Assembly: GCF_031020795.1 (NCBI RefSeq)
Contig: NZ_JAVHJP010000011.1
Location: forward strand, 19,558-83,557
DNA length: 64,000 nucleotides
Source of the DNA: Hydrogenophaga pseudoflava
Lineage (GTDB): Bacteria; Pseudomonadota; Gammaproteobacteria; Burkholderiales; Burkholderiaceae_C
Reading direction: 5' to 3'
Part shown: positions 60,258-64,000 of the stretch, in pieces
Layout of the letters: the number at the start of each line of letters is the position of its first letter
How positions within the stretch are numbered: position 1 is the stretch's first letter
Notes under the pieces: model-generated
Told to the model about the DNA's origin: nothing
Database searches by the model: none
What the model saw: only the letters and a program-made list of their open reading frames with translations
Position numbers and translations under genes: made by a program

Positions 60258-60949
60258 ATGGTTTACCCGCATCCTTGGCATCACCAGATCCGCTTCTGAC
60301 TTTGGCTCGCACTCGAGCACTCGCGTTCAAGCGTGCTTGGTTCGTTGAGGAGAGCGCAAGCAGGCAACGTGACCGCTCCAGGTTTTTCGAGGTGATACTG
60401 AAGCGCGTTGGAGACGTTCGTTTTCAGGAAGACGCGTTGCCCTCCAACACGCGGTTGCTGCCTTCAACCGCTTTGTAGTACGGCTCGTTGTGAGCGATCC
60501 CAGGGGGCTACTGATCGAAGTCGGCTTGTTGGATTCCACTGCACAGCGGAACCATCTGGCCTTGGGGGGACTGCGCCTCAACGCAGTGACAGCCTGATGC
60601 ACACATCCAGCGTGTGGAGCACGCAAACCTGCGGTTCTTCAGCACCGAAAAGCGGAGCCGAGCTCAATTGCATGAGTACCCCATTGCCTATGTCAGGGTG
60701 GAGAAGCTGATGCAACGCTTGGGCTTTCAGGACGAACAACGTGGCGCAGCGATGTGCATCGTGAACAGCGGTGCCCGCTGGATGAGGCTGAGGCCGACTG
60801 TTGCTGGCAAACACGACAACAGCTGGACATAAACCAACTGCTGTCACCATCCCTAGGATGGTTGTTTGTCATCTCGAGCTGGCTAGCATCGCTCTGTACA
60901 GCGGGACGGCACGTGTGGTGACTCTTGCCCTTCCAAAGAGCACATTGGA
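60258..60949. other. Gap between porin promoter and TetR gene: no supported gene
   Basis: About 690 bp with only short overlapping ORFs (e.g. 60614-60832 plus, 60578-60850 minus). None has a recognisable domain or a ribosome-binding site I trust. It may be degraded coding DNA. Confidence 0.5.
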
Positions 60950-61759
60950 CTACCTCTGTTTGGGGCCTTTCGCTCGGGTAGTAGGCCGCACTGCTGCAGG
61001 CTTCTGTTGAGGCACTGTGCCGATGCGCTCAAGGCTGTCGATCAGCAGTCCGATACCCTGATCGATGGTTTTCTTGCTGTCGATGGTCGTGAATGCCTTT
61101 CCGATGAAGGCAGCTCCGGGGTAGCGAGTTGACGGGAACTTAGCCAGGTGCCCAAGGATGTACTCTTTGTGAAGTGCAGGTTCCTGGCGATTCACCGATG
61201 CATTGGAAACGGCTGTGGTGAACAGCATCAAAAGGTGAAAGGCCATCGCAGCCTGCTGAGGCGTCAGCCCACTGGCACGCAGGATGCGCCCCATTCGGTC
61301 GAAGAAGACCAACCCGAAATCCTCTTCTCCTTCCTCCACCCTCTGGAACAGTCGGTACTTGTTGTGCGACGCAATGTAGGTGGTTATGCCCTTCCATCGC
61401 ATCTGCATTTCGATCGTGTGTCGCAGTAGCGCCTCCAAGTCGGCACGCCAATCGTCTGTGAAGTCAGGGAATGACTCGGCACGCTCCCTCAGCGCCTGGT
61501 TGATAACGAGGCTCAGCAGGTTGTCCCGACTGCCGACGAAGTAGTGGATCAAGGTTGGCGCTACCCCAAGCTCCCGCCCTAGCCGCGCTATTGTTATCTC
61601 GGAAAAAGGCTCCTCCTGCGCCAACAGAGCAGCGCGGTGGACGATTTCGTCCTTGCTTATGCCCGGTGGGACCTCCTTGCTTCCGAGCTTCGGACGTCTC
61701 CCCGCACGACGAGGAGCGGCGGACTTCAATTCGTCGTTGGAGTGGGTGTTCGTGCTCAT
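60950..61759 (-). CDS. TetR/AcrR-family transcriptional regulator
   Basis: A 269-residue regulator. The N-terminal 35 residues are basic (RRAGRRPKLGSKEVPPG), followed by the TetR HTH (ISKDEIVHRAALLAQEEPFS, ITIARLGRELGVAPTLIHYF, at about 34-73). The C-terminal ligand domain is helical with a long variable tail (KPAAVRPTTRAKGPKQR). ATG 61759. It is the closest regulator to the porin and the hydrolase operon and may bind the TTGA-N7-TCAA sites; no such site is found before its own gene. Confidence 0.88.
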   Translation of the reverse strand: MSTNTHSNDELKSAAPRRAGRRPKLGSKEVPPGISKDEIVHRAALLAQEEPFSEITIARLGRELGVAPTLIHYFVGSRDNLLSLVINQALRERAESFPDFTDDWRADLEALLRHTIEMQMRWKGITTYIASHNKYRLFQRVEEGEEDFGLVFFDRMGRILRASGLTPQQAAMAFHLLMLFTTAVSNASVNRQEPALHKEYILGHLAKFPSTRYPGAAFIGKAFTTIDSKKTIDQGIGLLIDSLERIGTVPQQKPAAVRPTTRAKGPKQR

Positions 61760-62053
61760 AGGCTGAAAACTTCTTCGGTAAGCGTTAACACGGCTCAGTT
61801 GTGATCGACGTGGGTGCAGTGTATGAGGTTACGTGGGGCCTTTAGCCTGTGGTTTCTTCAGCGGCAGTTGCGCTAGGGTGGCAGCTGCCGGTTGTATCGA
61901 CCCAGGTTTCCCAGGCACCCGCGAACCGTTGGGAATAGCCTCGTTCGAACTCGACCGGATGTGTCGCTTGATGAGCGAGCCTCTCTTCGAAGTGCCAGCT
62001 ATGCTTGAGCGAGGAGCTTGCAAAGACCTCGTGTCTACCGCCCTTGCACCTGC
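61760..62053. other. Gap between TetR and NrtR genes: no supported gene
   Basis: About 290 bp; only shadow ORFs. It holds the TetR promoter region, with no recognised operator and no terminator. Confidence 0.5.
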
Positions 62054-62713
62054 TCAGAACGTGAATCCCTCCCGAGCGTTGAAGAGCTGCGCTGGCCGTT
62101 GCGGACCACGCTCGTACTCGTCCAGCTCCACCAGGTCTGTTGAGCCCTTGAGTCGACGCCGGAACACGCTCTTGTCCAGGTCACGGCCGAGGATGGCCTC
62201 ACAGACCTTCTGCAGTTGGGTCAGGGTGAACTTCTCGGGCAACAGGTGCAGTGGCAGCACGTCGTCTTCCACCCGCGAGCGCAGAGCCCGCAATGCGGCC
62301 TGCAACTGTTCCTCATGGTCGAAGGCCAGACGGTGACGGGGACTGGTGGCACTGACCCACTGGACAGCTTCGACCTTGTTGCGTACGAGTGCATTGATCT
62401 TGTCCTTGGGCAGCAAGGCGTAGAACAGAGTGGCAATGGACCAGCCTCGGGGATCACGGGTGGGGCCACTGAAGGTGGACACCTCGGCCACATGCTGCAG
62501 CTCCACGCTCACCTTGTGGGCCAGTACACGTCGAGCGGCGGCCATCAGCGAGTCGTCCAGGTGCGGCTTGAGGACGCCACTGGGCAGTGCCCATTGGCGG
62601 GCATATGGATCTTCGGCCCGTTTGACCAGCAGCACCTTCAAGCCGTCATCGTCCACACAGAACAGGGCCACGTCCACACCGACCAGAGGAAAAAGCTCTC
62701 GCACAACGACCAT
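62054..62713 (-). CDS. NrtR-like regulator: degenerate Nudix domain plus winged helix
   Basis: A 219-residue protein. The N-terminal Nudix domain (VGVDVALFCVDDDGLKVLLV, WALPSGVLKPHLDDSLMAAA) has a degenerate box: the expected R-E-U-x-E-E reads RRVLAHK (61-67), so hydrolysis is unlikely. The C-terminal winged helix (LPEKFTLTQLQKVCEAILGR, FRRRLKGSTDLVELDEYERG) is typical for NrtR, which represses NAD-synthesis genes and senses ADP-ribose (family knowledge). It is divergent from a metallophosphoesterase with a palindrome between. Confidence 0.85.
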   Translation of the reverse strand: MVVVRELFPLVGVDVALFCVDDDGLKVLLVKRAEDPYARQWALPSGVLKPHLDDSLMAAARRVLAHKVSVELQHVAEVSTFSGPTRDPRGWSIATLFYALLPKDKINALVRNKVEAVQWVSATSPRHRLAFDHEEQLQAALRALRSRVEDDVLPLHLLPEKFTLTQLQKVCEAILGRDLDKSVFRRRLKGSTDLVELDEYERGPQRPAQLFNAREGFTF

Positions 62714-62727
62714 AGTTGCAGAGTGTC

Positions 62728-62746
62728 AATATGTTGTTATCATATT
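62728..62746. promoter_or_regulatory. Palindrome in the NrtR/metallophosphoesterase promoter region (candidate NrtR operator)
   Basis: AATATG-TTGTTAT-CATATT, an inverted repeat with a 7-bp spacer, in the 60-bp gap between the two divergent genes. It is the obvious place for an NrtR operator, so both genes may be under one site. Confidence 0.5.
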
Positions 62747-62773
62747 TGCATTGTGCCACTAAGGGTTGACGAT

Positions 62774-63709
62774 ATGGCGTATGACATTGTGGGAGATATT
62801 CATGGGCAGGCGCACAAGCTGGATGCGCTGCTCGAGACCATGGGCTACCAGCGCAAGGCAGGTGCTTATCGCCATCCGTCGAGAACGGCCATCTTTGTGG
62901 GTGACTTCATTGACCGAGGCCCGCGCCAAGTGGACAGCTGTCGCCTGGTCCGCGAGATGGTGGACGCTGGCAGCGCACAGGCGGTGATGGGCAACCACGA
63001 ATTCAACGCGGTAGCTTGGTTCATGCAGGATCCAGAAGGCGAAAGCGCAGAGCACTATCTGCGGCCGCGCCACGGCGAGAAGGGAATGAAGAACCGCCAC
63101 CAGCACCAGGCCTTCCTGGCCGAAGTGGAGGGCACTCCCATGCACCAGGAGCTGATCGACTGGTTTCTGACCTTGCCCCTTTGGCTGGAGCTGCCTGAAC
63201 TACGAGTGGTGCACGCCTGCTGGCACGACGGGCTGATGTCCTCGCTGGCGCCACTGCTGGGGCCAGGTCGCACCCTGACGCCGGAATTGATAGTCAGGGC
63301 GAGTCGTCAGGGTGACCCAGTGTTCGAGGCTGTGGAAACTCTGACCAAGGGCATCGAAGTGCCACTGCCCGATGGGCACTTCTTCCATGACAAGGACGGG
63401 CACGAGAGGCGCAACGTCCGCGTCCGTTGGTGGGAAGAGGGCAGCGACACCTACCGTGATCTGGCGATCATGCCGGAGCCTGAGCGACAGAAGTTACCGG
63501 ACCTGCCGCTGAGCGCGAAGGCCAAGCCTGTCTACGACAAGAGCAAGCCTGTGTTCTACGGACACTACTGGATGCAGGGAGACCCGGTGTTGCAGGGCAG
63601 TCACTTTGCATGCGTGGACTACAGCGCTGGCAAGGGTGGGCCGCTGGTGTCTTACAGGTGGGATGGAGAGGAGAAGCTTGATCCACGCCGATTCGTAGGG
63701 ACGGCCTAG
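62774..63709 (+). CDS. PPP/calcineurin-type metallophosphoesterase
   Basis: A 311-residue enzyme. Motifs GDIHG (7-11), GDFIDRGP (43-50) and GNHE (73-76), with HACWHD and GHYW further on, give the two-metal site of the PPP superfamily. It may be a serine/threonine phosphatase, a diadenosine-tetraphosphatase or a nucleotide phosphatase. ATG 62774. It is divergent from NrtR, so its regulation by ADP-ribose or NAD status is plausible. No signal peptide. Confidence 0.85.
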   Translation: MAYDIVGDIHGQAHKLDALLETMGYQRKAGAYRHPSRTAIFVGDFIDRGPRQVDSCRLVREMVDAGSAQAVMGNHEFNAVAWFMQDPEGESAEHYLRPRHGEKGMKNRHQHQAFLAEVEGTPMHQELIDWFLTLPLWLELPELRVVHACWHDGLMSSLAPLLGPGRTLTPELIVRASRQGDPVFEAVETLTKGIEVPLPDGHFFHDKDGHERRNVRVRWWEEGSDTYRDLAIMPEPERQKLPDLPLSAKAKPVYDKSKPVFYGHYWMQGDPVLQGSHFACVDYSAGKGGPLVSYRWDGEEKLDPRRFVGTA

Positions 63710-64000
63710 GCAAGAACACGGCGCTGTTGCAGACGCTCCTTTCCTGCTGTTAATCTGTTGATAGCGCTGCACTTGTCACTGCAGTGCGCCTGGAAATATG
63801 TGCATCCGCATGCGGCCAGAAAAGCGTCAATCTACACGGGGTCCGCCGAAAACCGACATCGAGGGCGAGCAGTCGGCACCATTCGGAAATGAGTTCATCG
63901 GCTCGTGCCGAAGCTGGTTGTGTTCAGTCCTTTCACTGACAGATGGAGCATATGAAAGGCGTTACCTCGCCTCACTTCAACAAAGGTACGCTGCCTCTAG
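63710..64000. other. Right end of window: no supported gene
   Basis: About 290 bp without a clear gene. An ATG at 63943 opens a frame to the window edge (MEHMKGVTSPHFNKGTLPL) and may be the start of a gene cut off by the edge; too short to judge. Confidence 0.4.

Overview
The window is high-GC DNA from a betaproteobacterium. Gene order (tol-pal, nusB/rib, type IV pilus minor pilins, nrdR-glyA, cysS, accA-tilS-lysC) and protein style point to Burkholderiales, probably Comamonadaceae (a Hydrogenophaga- or Acidovorax-like genome). That placement is inference from gene content; no 16S rRNA gene is present.

Layout. (1) 1-16.8 kb, minus strand: tolA (cut by the window edge), tolR, tolQ, ybgC, an aminotransferase, nusB, ribH, ribE and ribD, then a minor-pilin operon (pilE, pilY1, pilX, pilW, pilV and two FimT/GspH-like pseudopilins), then nrdR and glyA. 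Many neighbours overlap by 4 bp (ATGA or GTGA), so these are tightly coupled operons. (2) 17-32.6 kb: a lytic transglycosylase; a 0.7-kb non-coding stretch with a palindrome, consecutive stem-loops and a strong terminator; a DUF349 protein; mtfA-like, lpxH and two cyclophilins; an L,D-transpeptidase with a TPR partner; then on plus cysS, an AlkA-type glycosylase, accA, tilS and lysC, ending at tRNA-Ser(GCT). (3) 32.6-42.7 kb: an accessory region beginning just after the tRNA, with a degraded DUF3489/DUF2924 module, a zinc-ribbon protein, a Nudix hydrolase with a small partner, a divergent four-gene conflict-type cassette and a macrodomain-like protein. (4) 42.7-61.8 kb: catabolic accessory genes. 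These are a LysR-linked operon (two large Ntn-hydrolase paralogues, a Bug-type binding protein, an alpha/beta hydrolase), a seven-gene aromatic-acid operon (hydrolase, aryl-AMP ligase, VOC protein, small unknown, FAD monooxygenase, thioesterase, maleate isomerase), an MFS carrier, a porin and a TetR regulator. (5) 62-63.7 kb: an NrtR-like regulator divergent from a PPP-type metallophosphoesterase.

The most interesting unit is 35.5-41.3 kb. A membrane-anchored TIR protein and an OmpA-type lipoprotein run leftward. A 655-residue protein (deoxyribosyltransferase/TIR-like N-terminus, TPR/TRAFs-binding-like middle, SLOG-like C-terminus) followed by a patatin phospholipase runs rightward. The cassette is bracketed by two diverged direct repeats; the left one carries a truncated 5' end of the macrodomain-like gene that stands intact on the right. 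This suggests the cassette was inserted between a small gene and the macrodomain gene. With the flanking Nudix, macro and NrtR genes, the theme is NAD/ADP-ribose nucleotide chemistry and membrane attack, as expected of an abortive-infection or stress-response system.

In the catabolic region, four copies of a TTGA-N7-TCAA palindrome lie upstream of the alpha/beta hydrolase operon and the porin, which suggests one shared regulator, perhaps the nearby TetR protein.
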